From: Burkholderia pyrrocinia
GTDB lineage: Bacteria > Pseudomonadota > Gammaproteobacteria > Burkholderiales > Burkholderiaceae
DNA: 64,000 bases
Assembly (NCBI RefSeq): GCF_018417535.1
Contig: NZ_CP070978.1
Coordinates: 434,001-498,000, forward strand
Direction of reading: 5' to 3'
The notes under the pieces were generated by a model that saw only the letters and a program-made list of their open reading frames with translations, had not been told where the DNA came from and searched no databases. A program made the position numbers and the translations under genes. Below, piece after piece: positions 37,968-47,939 of this stretch; within the stretch, counting starts at the first letter, position 1; every line of letters starts with the position of its first letter.

Positions 37968-38474
37968 CTACCCCTTCTTCGCCTTCGGCTTCTTCGGCTT
38001 GACGTATGGCGGCGTCGCACCGGGCGGCGCCTTATCGAGTGATCCGCCCGTCGGTTCGCTCGTGGCGGCGCCACCGTCAACCGAGGCCGCGAGCGCGCGA
38101 TCGTCCACGCGCGTGATCGTCAGCGTGAATTCGATTTTCTGCGGCACGCCGAGGATCGTGAAATACGAGTGCGTTTCGTGTAGCTCGTCGATCGTGTATG
38201 CGCCGTAGACGATGCCGCGCCCGTCCACCAGCACGTACGCATCACCCGTGTTCGCCATTTCGGAAATCAGGTCCATCGAGATAGGCGTGCCGAGAACGCC
38301 CGTCGCGATCATGCCTTGCATGGTGAACGTGTCATCGCCCGGCCCGGCGAACTGGCGCGCGTCACGCGCGCCCACGCGCGAATTGCTCGCAAACTTCCAC
38401 GTGCGCCGCCGCTGCATTTCGCTGAACGGCGCCGTGAGCGTGCCGAAAACGAACTGTCCGAGAGAAAGCAGCAT
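37968..38474 (-). CDS. U: Phage tail protein gpU
   Basis: The 168-residue protein matches P2 gpU, a tail tube-completion or baseplate protein. It begins MLLSLGQFVFG, the family's usual start, and carries the WKFASNSRVG motif. A Lys/Pro-rich tail ends the protein. It follows the tape measure gene by seven bases and precedes D. Confidence 0.94.
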   Translation of the reverse strand: MLLSLGQFVFGTLTAPFSEMQRRRTWKFASNSRVGARDARQFAGPGDDTFTMQGMIATGVLGTPISMDLISEMANTGDAYVLVDGRGIVYGAYTIDELHETHSYFTILGVPQKIEFTLTITRVDDRALAASVDGGAATSEPTGGSLDKAPPGATPPYVKPKKPKAKKG

Positions 38475-38481
38475 GGCGGCC

Positions 38482-41397
38482 TCAGTCGGACAAACGCGAG
38501 CTGACGCGGCGACGATCCTCGCGCTCGACCTGATCAATCACGCGGCGCACTGCCGCCTCGAATTCCTTCACGTTGTCACCATTCGCTACGTTGATCGTGA
38601 TGTAGTAATTCCGCGTTCCGCTATCGACGGGCGCCGACGGCGCCGCGCTCGCGGCCGATAGCGGCGGCCGGGTGTCAATCAATGGCCGCATTTCGAGCGG
38701 CGACGGCGCAGCGTTCGCCGTCAGTGCGCCGAACGTGATCGACGCGGCCCCGGCGAGCCGGGCGGCGGCACTGGCCACGCTCGCGCGCTCGGCCTCGATC
38801 CCTTGCGCCGCGCCCTGCCCGATGAACCCGCCGAGCGCCGCGAAAACGCGGCTCGGGCTATGAATGCCGAGCTTTTCCTTGAACCAGCCGATCGCGCTTT
38901 CTCCGACGTTGTGCAGCGCCGTGCGCAGCGTATTCATGCCGTTCGTGATGCCGTTCACGAGTCCGTCAACGATGTTGCCGCCGATTTCGACAAAGCGAGT
39001 CGCGAGCCCGGACATGTACGACATGATGCTGTCCCAGTGCCGAACCACCACGCCGAGCAGGGTCCAGTTCATGAAGAAATCGAGAATCGCACCACCGGCA
39101 CCCATCGCCGTTTGCTTGATCCAGTCCCACGCCGCGCCGGTCGCTGCCTTGATGTCGTCCCAATGGCGCACGATCGCGCCGACGATCGTCCAGTTCATGA
39201 AGAAGTCTGCGACGGCCTGCGCCGCGCGCAGCACGCCGGATTTGATCAGTTCCCATATCGCGAGCGTGATCGCCCTCAGATCGGCCCAATGATCGACAAT
39301 GAAGCCGATCACGGTCCAATTCATCAGGTAGTCGGCGATCCAGACGCCGACCGTTTGCACCGTCCGCTTGATGCCGTCCCACAGCTTCGCGAAGAAAGCG
39401 GAGATCGGTTTCCAGTACCGATAGATGAGGTACGCTGCCCCGGCGATCACCGCGACGACAGCGGTAATCGCAAGGCCGATCGGGTTCAGCAGCAGGAGGC
39501 GGCCGACGGCAAATATCGCACCGCCGAACGCGCGGAATGCGCCGCCCAACATGCCCAACGTGCCGCGCAACAATCCGCCCTGGACACCGAGCATTGCCAT
39601 GCCGTAACGGGTGAGCGCCAGCGGCCCGATAATTGCCGCGAGCCCGATCGTCAGCGAACCACCGCCCACGAGCACCGCGCCGAGCGCCGCCAGGCCGATC
39701 GCGAGTGCGCGCGCCGTGCCCGCGTTGCGCTCGGTCCACCCGCTCACGCGCTCGATCAGGTTTGCCGTCAGTTCGAGTCCGCGGTTATACAGCGGGAGGA
39801 TTTTCGACCCTAGCTGTTCTTCCAGAATCGCCTTCTTCGACAACGCGTCGATTTCCTTGCCCTGCGGCAACGTCTGGCCGACGTTGAAACCCTGATCGAT
39901 ATCGTATGCGTGCTCGTTCAGTGCAACGCTCTTATGAATCGCCTTGCGTTGCAGGAACATCGTGGCAAACAGGTTCGATGCTCGGCGGTTCGTGAAAATC
40001 GAACTGATCGCACTGAGAACGTCGCGTTCCTTCGTGATGCCCTTCTTCTCAAACAACGGCAGCAGGGTTTGCTCCATCCACTCGAACGGCGACGACTTGA
40101 ACTGATCGGTGTTCAGCAGCGCGCCATCGGCGAATACTTTCACGCGTCCGATCTTGTCGAACTCGACTTTCTTTTTGTTGAGCAGGCCGAGCGACATGAG
40201 CTTGCGCGTCGCGCGCACCGTCGTCCGGCCTTCGATCAGGTTCTGATAGCCCGACATGAGCGCACTACCCACCGTGTCGCCGCCCATTTCCTGAATCAAC
40301 GGCTCCATCTGGAAATAGAACGCGTCGGAACGCAGCATCTTGGCAGCCGTGCCGCCCGTCTTGATGAATTCCTGCCACTGGTCGCCGCCGACGCGCCCGC
40401 CGGTCGCGGTGATGACCTTCTGCACCATGTTCGCTTCACGATTGAACGTCGCGGCGTCGTTCGTGCCGCCGCGCTGTTCGATCGCCTTCAACATGTTGAT
40501 GAACTTCTGTTCGTTGTCGCCGCCTTGCTCGGCGCCGAACAGCGCATCGTTCGCGAACTTCATTTTCGAGAGCGTCGGCAGAATCATTTCCGCGTGATGC
40601 TCGTCGTTGAGGATCGTCATGGCGTCACGCATGAGCGTGAGGTTTTCCGTCGTACTGACGCCATAGGATTTGTGTTTGCGCGCGAAATCGATCGCCTTCG
40701 CCGTATTGTGGTCGCCAGCGCCGAGCGCTTGGATCCGTACCTCTTCGAGCTTCGCGTGCTTCGATTCATCGAGCACCGCACCGACCCCACCGAGCACACG
40801 GCCACCGACAGCGCGCGTAGCGTATCCACCCACCGCCATTTCGGCCGCCGCACCGCGCGCGGCCTGAAGGCGATCACGTGCGGGCGCGAGCGCCGCACGG
40901 CGCCCATGTACCGCCTGCAACCGGCGCCCCTGTTCCGCGATCGTCTCGTTCGTTTTCGCGATGCTCGACTGCAACGATTTCTCGTATGCCGTCAGCGTTT
41001 GCGTGCCGCGCCCGGCCTGCTGCATCCGCGCGTTCAGTTCGCCAAGCCGGGTCCGCTGCTTTTCCTGTTGCTGCGTGAGCGCGACGACGGACGCCGACGC
41101 CCGCCGCATCGCGTTCTGCATCCGCACTGTGGGATTTTCGGTCGCCTTGATCTGCGCTTGCAGCCCGGCGAACTTCTCCTGTGCCGCCTTCAACTTCGTG
41201 GCGGTCTGCCCCATTTCGGTACGGACCGCCTTCACCGCGTCGACGGTTTTCTGTTGCTTTTGCAGTTCCGAAAGTTGCTTCTTCGTTTCGGCGAGCGCGC
41301 GCGACAGGCTTTTGCTACCGGCAAGCGTTTGGCGAATCGGGCGCGTCATCCGATCGACCATATCGAACACGACGCGCAGCTTCAGTTCGTTATTCAT
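38482..41397 (-). CDS. T: Tail tape measure protein (gpT)
   Basis: The 971-residue protein sets the tail length. The N-terminal third is predicted coiled coil, rich in Lys, Gln and Ala. Two hydrophobic stretches follow (about residues 570-660). Then comes a threefold repeat of a segment reading MNWT-x-x-G-x-x-V-x-HW about every 44 residues (DNA 39020-39340). The C-terminal part contains GIHSPSRVFAALG, common in tape measures. The start overlaps the end of the frameshifted E' by eight bases, as in P2. Confidence 0.95.
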   Translation of the reverse strand: MNNELKLRVVFDMVDRMTRPIRQTLAGSKSLSRALAETKKQLSELQKQQKTVDAVKAVRTEMGQTATKLKAAQEKFAGLQAQIKATENPTVRMQNAMRRASASVVALTQQQEKQRTRLGELNARMQQAGRGTQTLTAYEKSLQSSIAKTNETIAEQGRRLQAVHGRRAALAPARDRLQAARGAAAEMAVGGYATRAVGGRVLGGVGAVLDESKHAKLEEVRIQALGAGDHNTAKAIDFARKHKSYGVSTTENLTLMRDAMTILNDEHHAEMILPTLSKMKFANDALFGAEQGGDNEQKFINMLKAIEQRGGTNDAATFNREANMVQKVITATGGRVGGDQWQEFIKTGGTAAKMLRSDAFYFQMEPLIQEMGGDTVGSALMSGYQNLIEGRTTVRATRKLMSLGLLNKKKVEFDKIGRVKVFADGALLNTDQFKSSPFEWMEQTLLPLFEKKGITKERDVLSAISSIFTNRRASNLFATMFLQRKAIHKSVALNEHAYDIDQGFNVGQTLPQGKEIDALSKKAILEEQLGSKILPLYNRGLELTANLIERVSGWTERNAGTARALAIGLAALGAVLVGGGSLTIGLAAIIGPLALTRYGMAMLGVQGGLLRGTLGMLGGAFRAFGGAIFAVGRLLLLNPIGLAITAVVAVIAGAAYLIYRYWKPISAFFAKLWDGIKRTVQTVGVWIADYLMNWTVIGFIVDHWADLRAITLAIWELIKSGVLRAAQAVADFFMNWTIVGAIVRHWDDIKAATGAAWDWIKQTAMGAGGAILDFFMNWTLLGVVVRHWDSIMSYMSGLATRFVEIGGNIVDGLVNGITNGMNTLRTALHNVGESAIGWFKEKLGIHSPSRVFAALGGFIGQGAAQGIEAERASVASAAARLAGAASITFGALTANAAPSPLEMRPLIDTRPPLSAASAAPSAPVDSGTRNYYITINVANGDNVKEFEAAVRRVIDQVEREDRRRVSSRLSD

Positions 41398-41823
41398 TCC
41401 GTTCGTATCGCATGCGCGCCCGCTCGCGCCACTCCATCAGTTCGGAAACAGTCATTGCGTCCATGACTGCGGGCGTCCAGCCAAATACCGCCGCCACGTC
41501 CGCCATCGCGTCTTCTACTACGTCGGGGAGCCCATGCTTGCACGCATGGCCTTCGTCATAAAAAAACCGCTGACGATCCCGGCCAGTTGCAGCAGATCGG
41601 CGGGGTCCAGCTTCGACACATCGGCTTCGGTCAGCGTCGGCGTGGTGATACGCGGGAGCACCTTGTGCAGCGCCGACACGTCGAGGTTCACGAGATCGGA
41701 CAGCGACACGCCGCGCAGTTCGCCGGAACCCGGCTTGCGCAGCGTGATCGCCTTGATTTCGTTGTCGCCCTGACGAATCGGTTGATCGAGCGTATGGGTG
41801 TTTTCGGTGTTCAGTTCTTTCAT
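41390..41823 (-). CDS. E': gpE+E' tail assembly chaperone, -1 frameshift product
   Basis: A slippery T-TTT-TTT (positions 41560-41566 on the minus strand) lies near the 3' end of E, right after the codons for VSG. A -1 slip there continues in a frame reading YDEGHACKHGLPDVVED and then DVAAVFGWTPAVMDAM, ending TAA at 41390. The end part has the recognisable E' features (short acidic helix, SELMEWRERA). The E/E' pair is made by programmed frameshifting in P2-like phages and helps load the tape measure. Confidence 0.88.
41518..41823 (-). CDS. E: Tail assembly chaperone gpE
   Basis: The 101-residue protein is the zero-frame product. It shows the gpE pattern of an acidic start (MKELNTENTHTLDQPI), a central ITLRKPGSGELRGVSLSDL and a C-terminal helix ending KAMRASMGSPT. 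The ATG at 41823 is chosen because the longer upstream frame is Arg-rich and runs into the intergenic stretch after FII. It shares most of its length with the frameshift product E+E'. Confidence 0.93.
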   Translation of the reverse strand: MKELNTENTHTLDQPIRQGDNEIKAITLRKPGSGELRGVSLSDLVNLDVSALHKVLPRITTPTLTEADVSKLDPADLLQLAGIVSGFFMTKAMRASMGSPT

Positions 41824-41875
41824 TTCGTTTCTCAGTGTGGTGAATGTCAGCGCGCGGACAGGCCGCGCATTGCGT

Positions 41876-42385
41876 TTAGACGCCGATGATCTTGCGGACC
41901 TGCGTGAGCGCATCCTTGCCGCCCACCAGTTCGATGAAGTTTTGCGCGTCGATTTCGATCACGGTTTCGCCATTGATGGAAAGCTTGAAGTAAGACAGCG
42001 CCAGCGTCCCTTTCGTCGTGGTGTCATCGCCCGCTTTCGCGGTGCCAAAATCGATTTCGGAATAACGACCGCGCCCGACGACTTCGACGGCGGTCCACTC
42101 GTCGTCGCTATCGTTCTTGTACGCTCCTGCGAAGCGCAGCATCACGCCATCGACGGACGCCGCGCCCCACTGGCTCAACATGTTCTTGTCGAGTCCGCCG
42201 AGCGACCATTCCATTTCCATCGCTTCCGGCCCGAAGTCGTATTTGACCGGCGCCACCATGCCGCCACCGCGCCATTCCTCCATCTTGCGCGTAAGCTTCG
42301 GCAGCGTCAGTTCCGCCGTCTGGCCGATATACGACACGCCGTTTTGAAACACGTTGAAGTGTTTCAGTTTGGACGGCATTCCCAT
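41876..42385 (-). CDS. FII: Major tail tube protein gpFII
   Basis: The 169-residue protein matches P2 gpFII, which forms the inner tail tube. The start MGMPSKLKHFNVFQNG, the middle EMEWSLGGLDKNML and the end ALTQVRKIIGV are typical. It lies between the sheath gene FI and the chaperone gene E, in P2 order. Confidence 0.96.
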   Translation of the reverse strand: MGMPSKLKHFNVFQNGVSYIGQTAELTLPKLTRKMEEWRGGGMVAPVKYDFGPEAMEMEWSLGGLDKNMLSQWGAASVDGVMLRFAGAYKNDSDDEWTAVEVVGRGRYSEIDFGTAKAGDDTTTKGTLALSYFKLSINGETVIEIDAQNFIELVGGKDALTQVRKIIGV

Positions 42386-42440
42386 TTTTCTATCCTCCCT
42401 TCCCTATGTTGGAGCCGGACCTGTTGTCCAGGCGGGTGCG

Positions 42441-43628
42441 TTACGCGTTCACCTGCGACGCGAAATCGGCCAGATACTGATCGGTGATCTTCTGGATCAG
42501 CGTGAGGTTTTCCAGCGGCGGCACAGGCGTGTAGTCGTAATTGATCACCGCCTTGCCGTCTTTCAGCGCCACAACGCCGTTCTGTTCCGCGTCGAACCAC
42601 GCCGAGCCACCGATCAAACGGCCCTTCGTCGTCAGTTCACGCATCTTCGCGTTGATGCCCTCGATCACGTCGCGCGGCAGCGCCGGGACCATCACACCGT
42701 CGATCACGACCATCTGCGCTTCGGCCACCGTATCGGCGAGCACCTGCGCGGTGCGCACGTAGTTCTCGAACGCGAACAGCGGATCGTCGGACGCGGTGCG
42801 CGAGCCCCAAAACCGGAAGCCGTTTCGATTGATCAGCGTCGTGACCTGATTCTCGTTGAGGAAACCCGCATCGGTCGCCGGGTTCTGCAAATCCCACGAA
42901 ACCGGCTTGCTGATCCCTTCGACGCCGTTCACCGCGACGTTCGAGAGCGTCTTGTGCCAGCCGGTTTGTTGATCGATCTTTGCGCGCAGGCCGACCGCAT
43001 ATGCGACGGCGGGCACTTCAACCTCTTTCGACGCTGCGTCGTCCCATGCGACGAAATCCGGCCAGATCACCATCACTTCGCGTTGACCGAACTTCTTCCG
43101 GTAGGCCACCGCCTCCTCCTGCGTGGCGACCAGTTCACCCGTTTCGTTGCGAGCCGCGACGTACGCCATCGCACGCAGCAGTTGCCCGGTGGATGCCAGC
43201 GCGTTCGCGACGGGCTGCGTATCGAGCCCCGGCACCGCCAGAATCCGCGGCTTCACCTGCACCACGGACGGCGCGGATTCAAGCGCCTTGAGCCCGGTTT
43301 TCGTGCCGTCGGCGTTCACGGTGCCGACAATGTTCGACGTGGTTTCCGCCGAATCCTTGCCTTGCGGGACGCGCACCACGACGGTGTACGGGCGGGTCTG
43401 TTTCTGGATCGCATCGAGCGTCGTGTACAGCGTGCCCTTTCGGCCCGCCTTGCCGAGCGCGGCCTGCACGTTCGTGAGCAGCACCGGCTTGTTCAGCGGG
43501 AACGTGATCGGGTCGGCATCGTCGCCGGTACACACGACACCGATAACGGCCGTCGAGATCGTGGTGATCGGACGGACGCCGGTGTTATCTTCAACGACGG
43601 TTACGCCGTGGTGATAGTCCTGCGCCAT
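42441..43628 (-). CDS. FI: Tail sheath protein gpFI
   Basis: The 395-residue protein matches P2 gpFI, the contractile sheath. It starts MAQDYHHGVTVVEDNTG and includes ATTLINRNGFRFWGSRT-like residues (LINRNGFRFWGSRTAS here), the conserved sheath motif. The gene is intact, so a contractile tail could be built. FII follows after 55 bases. Confidence 0.97.
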   Translation of the reverse strand: MAQDYHHGVTVVEDNTGVRPITTISTAVIGVVCTGDDADPITFPLNKPVLLTNVQAALGKAGRKGTLYTTLDAIQKQTRPYTVVVRVPQGKDSAETTSNIVGTVNADGTKTGLKALESAPSVVQVKPRILAVPGLDTQPVANALASTGQLLRAMAYVAARNETGELVATQEEAVAYRKKFGQREVMVIWPDFVAWDDAASKEVEVPAVAYAVGLRAKIDQQTGWHKTLSNVAVNGVEGISKPVSWDLQNPATDAGFLNENQVTTLINRNGFRFWGSRTASDDPLFAFENYVRTAQVLADTVAEAQMVVIDGVMVPALPRDVIEGINAKMRELTTKGRLIGGSAWFDAEQNGVVALKDGKAVINYDYTPVPPLENLTLIQKITDQYLADFASQVNA

Positions 43629-43695
43629 GATTGTTCTACTCCCTTGATATTGGATTGACGCGGCCCGGATCTGGACCGCACGTCATCGGTTCCGA

Positions 43696-44028
43696 TCAGT
43701 CGGCGATGATTTCGGCGCCCGAGAACGCGTAACGGTTCGGCGCGTATTGCTTCAACGTGGCGTCGCCGTCCTCACCCTCTGGAACGGGTGCCACCAGTGC
43801 GGCTTCCACGTACGCCTTCGGATCTTTCCCGGCCTTCGGCACGCCCTCGACACTCAGCATCGAGTTTGCGAGCGGCGTGCGATTGGCACGGCGTGCCGCG
43901 TCGTCATAGAAACTCGACATCTGCACGGACGTACTGTTGGCCGCGTAATTGATCGTCACCGAGTCGATACGGTGAATGCTGGCGGGAGCGCCCGACAGTT
44001 CGACGGTGATCGTTTTCTTGAGGGTCAT
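43696..44028 (-). CDS. Small phage protein between tail-fibre genes and FI
   Basis: The 110-residue product lies where P2 has Z/fun. It starts MTLKKTITVELSGAP, has no signal peptide, and is acidic at its end. The ATG at 44028 begins the plausible coding part; the upstream extension overlaps the tail-fibre assembly gene in an Arg-rich frame. I do not recognise a family. A structural or tail-associated role is plausible because composition and spacing match the tail genes. Confidence 0.75.
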   Translation of the reverse strand: MTLKKTITVELSGAPASIHRIDSVTINYAANSTSVQMSSFYDDAARRANRTPLANSMLSVEGVPKAGKDPKAYVEAALVAPVPEGEDGDATLKQYAPNRYAFSGAEIIAD

Positions 44029-44078
44029 TGATGGAATCTCCGAAAAAGGTTCAGTAAATGGTTCGACAACGTTCCGGC

Positions 44079-44504
44079 TCAGACAGGCAGAACCGGCCAT
44101 ACAACATTCAGAGGGAACCCGGCCTGCTGCGGCACGTCGCGCAATGCAGCGCGGTACTTTCGAAGCGCCGCTTCGCGGTCGGCATTGCCAGCATCCGCCG
44201 CTTGTTCGACCAATGGATCGACCTGTGCAAGCAGCGCGTCGCGCTCGCGCCGCACACGCGCGGCGGCGTCGATCACTTCGAATTCCGCTTCGAACTCCGG
44301 CCACCAACTCAACAGATCGGCCGGGCTCGGCTGCGGAATGTCGCGCGGATGCCAGATCGGCACCCACGCCGATTTCGTTTGCTCGTATGACTTCTCATCG
44401 ACAGGGTGCGCGACCCAATAATCCTTGCAGCGAACAAGCTGCGGGAATTTCTTCGACAGAATGAAGGCCGCTTGCTCGACGTGCAGCATGAAATTTTTCG
44501 TCAT
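44079..44504 (-). CDS. G: Tail fibre assembly protein (Tfa/gpG-like)
   Basis: The 141-residue protein follows the tail fibre gene with a 4-base ATGA overlap, the usual arrangement for the fibre chaperone. It has aromatic residues in the N-terminal half (WVPIWHPRDIP) and a long charged helix (ARVRRERDALLAQVDPLVEQAAD), like Tfa/caudovirales fibre-assembly proteins. The assignment rests on position and this helix. Confidence 0.75.
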   Translation of the reverse strand: MTKNFMLHVEQAAFILSKKFPQLVRCKDYWVAHPVDEKSYEQTKSAWVPIWHPRDIPQPSPADLLSWWPEFEAEFEVIDAAARVRRERDALLAQVDPLVEQAADAGNADREAALRKYRAALRDVPQQAGFPLNVVWPVLPV

Positions 44505-47500
44505 TGGTTCCTCAGTACTACACCGTAGACCACGATCGCGTTTGCCGTCCCGTTGCCCGGGCCGCTCAATCCGCAAACGACCCACGGCGCCGGCAGTGCG
44601 CCATTGAGGCGATCCACGGTGCCGAAGTTGTTCACGCCGGAATCCCACTGCACGCGCGCGCCTGCACTCGCTCGCGCGTTGATGTTTCCCCAGATATCGT
44701 CAATTTCGGCGCTCAGGTAGCGGCCGCGCCACGTCAGGTTCAGATTCCCGTCCGTGTTGAGAATCTGGGTACCGCGCATGTACATCGTTCCCCAATCGTC
44801 AACGGACCACGAAACAGCGTTGTACGCACTGTTGATGATTTCCATGCCGCCGCCGTCGCGCGCACGAAGGTACGTCCACGAGTCGTAACCGGGGCGGTTA
44901 TTGCGCAAGCCGATATCGGCCTGCCAGCCGTCGCGGTTCAAGGTGGGCCGGCTGTAGAAGCGCGAGTTCGTCGTGACATGGATATCCGAATTGAATACAA
45001 CTCGGTTGTCGGCGTTGTAGACGATGATCGGGTTTGCCTGCCATGAACCGTCCGGTTTCATGGTCGCCCACGCCGAATAGTTGCCGTTCATCGTGCCGTG
45101 AATCCACGCCTGCGAGGTGCCGTCCGCTCGCGCGAGCACGAAGCCGCGCGCATCCGTGTTGTTTGGTTGCTTGACGCGTAGGTCGCCGGTCGCCGTGTCA
45201 CCAGCCTTGTTCATCTTCGAGTTCGGATCGAAGTTGCCGGTATCGAACGGCGTCAGCCCACCCGCCCATGTCGGGCGCTTGGCGAGCGAAACAACCTGCG
45301 TGCTACGGGCAACGTCCAGCACCTTGGACTGAGTGGTGCCGTCATCGGCCCACGCGGTCATTGCAAAATCGTCGGTATCCGTTTTGCCAACCGCGAAGCG
45401 CGTCTTCGTGCTGTTCTTGAAATAGATGGTGGCCCACGACGAACCGCCATCGACAGCGAACCCGAGCCCGCGAACAAGACCTGCCGCGTTGAGAATGGAG
45501 CCGTCGTCGGCCGCCCCGCCGATCAATACGCGTCCACCACTCTGCATCAGCACCATGTTTCCAACGGCAGAGCCGTTGCCGCGAGTGATCCACATCGCGT
45601 TCATGGATGCCGAGTAATTGTCGTTGACCGTGCGAAGGGCAAATGTCCCGTCACCACCCTGCAGGAATTCCCACTGCTTCTGATCAGCGGCGCCGCCCTC
45701 ACGTCGCAGGATGATCGACGTCTGACCCGTGCCGGAGCCGTTTGAAGCGACCAGCGCACCAACCCCGCTCGACGCCTTGATCGGGCCATTCGCCTGGACC
45801 AGTGCGCTACTGCCGTCCTCGCCGGTTGCACCGACCACCAACTTACCGGTTGCCGTGACACGCGCGCGTTCGGTCCCGCCCGCGCTGAACGTGAGCGCAC
45901 CCGCGCCGATTGTGGAACTGCCGTAGAAACCGATATTCGGCCCGTTGGCACCCTTGTAGATGCCAATCAGCCCGGAATCACCGACGCCTTGCCCGTTGAT
46001 GAAGTAGTTCGCAGCGCGCACACTGCCAGACACCTGCGCCGTGTTCGAGCCGTCATCGGCCGTCGGCCCCATCAGTACGCGGCCGTTATTGGGCGCGAGC
46101 GCAACGGTCTGAATCGCGTTGCTGTTGGCCTGTCGAGCTACGTTGATCCACGGGACGCCGGACGTCCATCCATCCGTGACGGCTCGACCCTGAAAGATGC
46201 CGTCGCCTGCCTTGAAATCCCACACCTTCATGTCTGCGCCGGACGTGGCGGACTTGAAGATGATCGTGCCCCCGGCATTGTTCCCAAGCAACACGCCGGA
46301 CCCCATTGCGGCAAGCCCGTTGCCGGGAGCCGCGCCCGTGAATGACGCGGCGCCGCCGACTTGAAGTGCGCTGTAGAAGTCATCGGGTGTTCCGCCGATC
46401 AGCACACGGTTTGTCGCGCCAGCGACAAACCGCATCGTTTCCTTCGCATTGTTGGCGACCGCAAACACGCCGTCCGCGACGTGGAAGAAACCCGTGTCCG
46501 GTGCGCCGTCGTTCACGAACGAAATGCCGGGCTTGTCTACCGTGCCTTCAGCCGCAAGAATCTGCCCGGCCATCGTGAACCCCGTCGTCTGTGCCGGATT
46601 CGGTAGATTGCTCGTGTTCCACACCTCGTTTCCGACCACGGTCAGGTTCTTTTTCGCGAAGTCAAATGCGAACATCGCCCCCGTGGACGGGAGGTAGAAC
46701 CCGGCACTGTTCCCGGTGCCGAAGAAGTATCCGCCGCTCGGGCCGAGCAGCATGCGCGCCTCGTTCGCACCATTGCTGACGTTGAGCATGCCCTTGACGG
46801 CCAGTTGGCCGCCGACATACGTCCCGGAGCCGCCCTTTGCGTCGAGTGTCACAGCCCCTGTGCCCATGTTCACGGTAAGCGGTCGGTAGCCGTTCCACGA
46901 TGCCGAGGCGCCGCTCGAATCGGTCAGCATCAGATAGAAATCTGATCCGTCATTTCGAAGGATCACATCACGGCCGTTCTGCAATCGAATATTGGCGCCG
47001 CCAGCGTCGAGCCCCGACGAGGTGACGCCGCCGGAGAACGTGCCGTCACCCGCAACCTGAAATTGCGTCGCGCCGTCGTCGTTCCGATTGCCGACGACGA
47101 CCCGTCCGCCGTAAGTGATCCGCATCGCGCGGATCTGGTTCGCGTCGCTGTTCGAGTCATTGGGCGTGCGGTTGATCCAGAAGTCCAGGTATTCCCGGCC
47201 CCACGTCCCGGCGTCGTAACCCGCGCGGACCGTCGCGACGAGTCGTGCATTGGTGTCAGCAGTGCCCGCCGCGAACGTGCCATGAAAACGCAGCTTCGCA
47301 TCGCGGTTCAGCGCTCCAGAGGATGCCGCGATCGCAAGCTGCGCGTCCTGATCGGTCGGCGCCGACGTGACGCTCACCGGTCCCGTGAACTTCGGGCGAA
47401 TGAGGGGCGCATACCATCCGGCAGCAGTCTTAGGCGTCAGCGCGCGCAGCGCATCCTTGCCCTCGTTGACCTCCTCCTGTGTCGCCAGCTCGATGACACC

Positions 47501-47938
47501 CTGCACCGTTTCCGATGCAGGCGGATTCAGAAACGATGCGTCGCCGAAAACGAGTTTCGTCGCGTCGATCGACACAAACTGCATGTCGGACGCCAGCATC
47601 AGGTAAGCGGCGGGCGACTTCTCCATGATCGGGGTACTTTGCACGTACACCGCCACCAGCACGCCGTTTTCCAGATAGAGCCCGTATCCGTACAACGAAT
47701 ATTGATCGCTCGTCGTGTCCTGAATCGTGACGTGGATTGTGTCTTTCGAAACGTTTTTGCCGCCGAACGTGTTCACGCGCTTGCGCTCGTTCGGCATGAC
47801 CGTCATCGCCGGGTCGAACACGAACGCCGCCGTACACAGACCGACTTCTGTCACGCGATGCTCGTTCGTACCCGTGTTGCCCTGCGCGACCAACGCAGCG
47901 CGCCCGGCATCGGTTACTCGAATGAAATTCCCTGCCAT
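44501..47938 (-). CDS. H: Tail fibre protein gpH
   Basis: The 1,145-residue protein determines host binding. The N-terminal part matches the P2 gpH baseplate-attachment region and includes the collar motif ASETVQGVIELATQEEV. The middle holds at least five degenerate repeats of a pattern like RVLIGG-x-x-DDG ending in QV-x-G. The C-terminal part is a receptor-binding region with no familiar motif. The gene is intact. Confidence 0.94.
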   Translation of the reverse strand: MAGNFIRVTDAGRAALVAQGNTGTNEHRVTEVGLCTAAFVFDPAMTVMPNERKRVNTFGGKNVSKDTIHVTIQDTTSDQYSLYGYGLYLENGVLVAVYVQSTPIMEKSPAAYLMLASDMQFVSIDATKLVFGDASFLNPPASETVQGVIELATQEEVNEGKDALRALTPKTAAGWYAPLIRPKFTGPVSVTSAPTDQDAQLAIAASSGALNRDAKLRFHGTFAAGTADTNARLVATVRAGYDAGTWGREYLDFWINRTPNDSNSDANQIRAMRITYGGRVVVGNRNDDGATQFQVAGDGTFSGGVTSSGLDAGGANIRLQNGRDVILRNDGSDFYLMLTDSSGASASWNGYRPLTVNMGTGAVTLDAKGGSGTYVGGQLAVKGMLNVSNGANEARMLLGPSGGYFFGTGNSAGFYLPSTGAMFAFDFAKKNLTVVGNEVWNTSNLPNPAQTTGFTMAGQILAAEGTVDKPGISFVNDGAPDTGFFHVADGVFAVANNAKETMRFVAGATNRVLIGGTPDDFYSALQVGGAASFTGAAPGNGLAAMGSGVLLGNNAGGTIIFKSATSGADMKVWDFKAGDGIFQGRAVTDGWTSGVPWINVARQANSNAIQTVALAPNNGRVLMGPTADDGSNTAQVSGSVRAANYFINGQGVGDSGLIGIYKGANGPNIGFYGSSTIGAGALTFSAGGTERARVTATGKLVVGATGEDGSSALVQANGPIKASSGVGALVASNGSGTGQTSIILRREGGAADQKQWEFLQGGDGTFALRTVNDNYSASMNAMWITRGNGSAVGNMVLMQSGGRVLIGGAADDGSILNAAGLVRGLGFAVDGGSSWATIYFKNSTKTRFAVGKTDTDDFAMTAWADDGTTQSKVLDVARSTQVVSLAKRPTWAGGLTPFDTGNFDPNSKMNKAGDTATGDLRVKQPNNTDARGFVLARADGTSQAWIHGTMNGNYSAWATMKPDGSWQANPIIVYNADNRVVFNSDIHVTTNSRFYSRPTLNRDGWQADIGLRNNRPGYDSWTYLRARDGGGMEIINSAYNAVSWSVDDWGTMYMRGTQILNTDGNLNLTWRGRYLSAEIDDIWGNINARASAGARVQWDSGVNNFGTVDRLNGALPAPWVVCGLSGPGNGTANAIVVYGVVLRNQ

Positions 47939-47939
47939 G

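Noticed and set aside
39910..41466. 518-codon plus-strand frame
   Set aside because: It is antisense to the tape measure gene and shows no domain.
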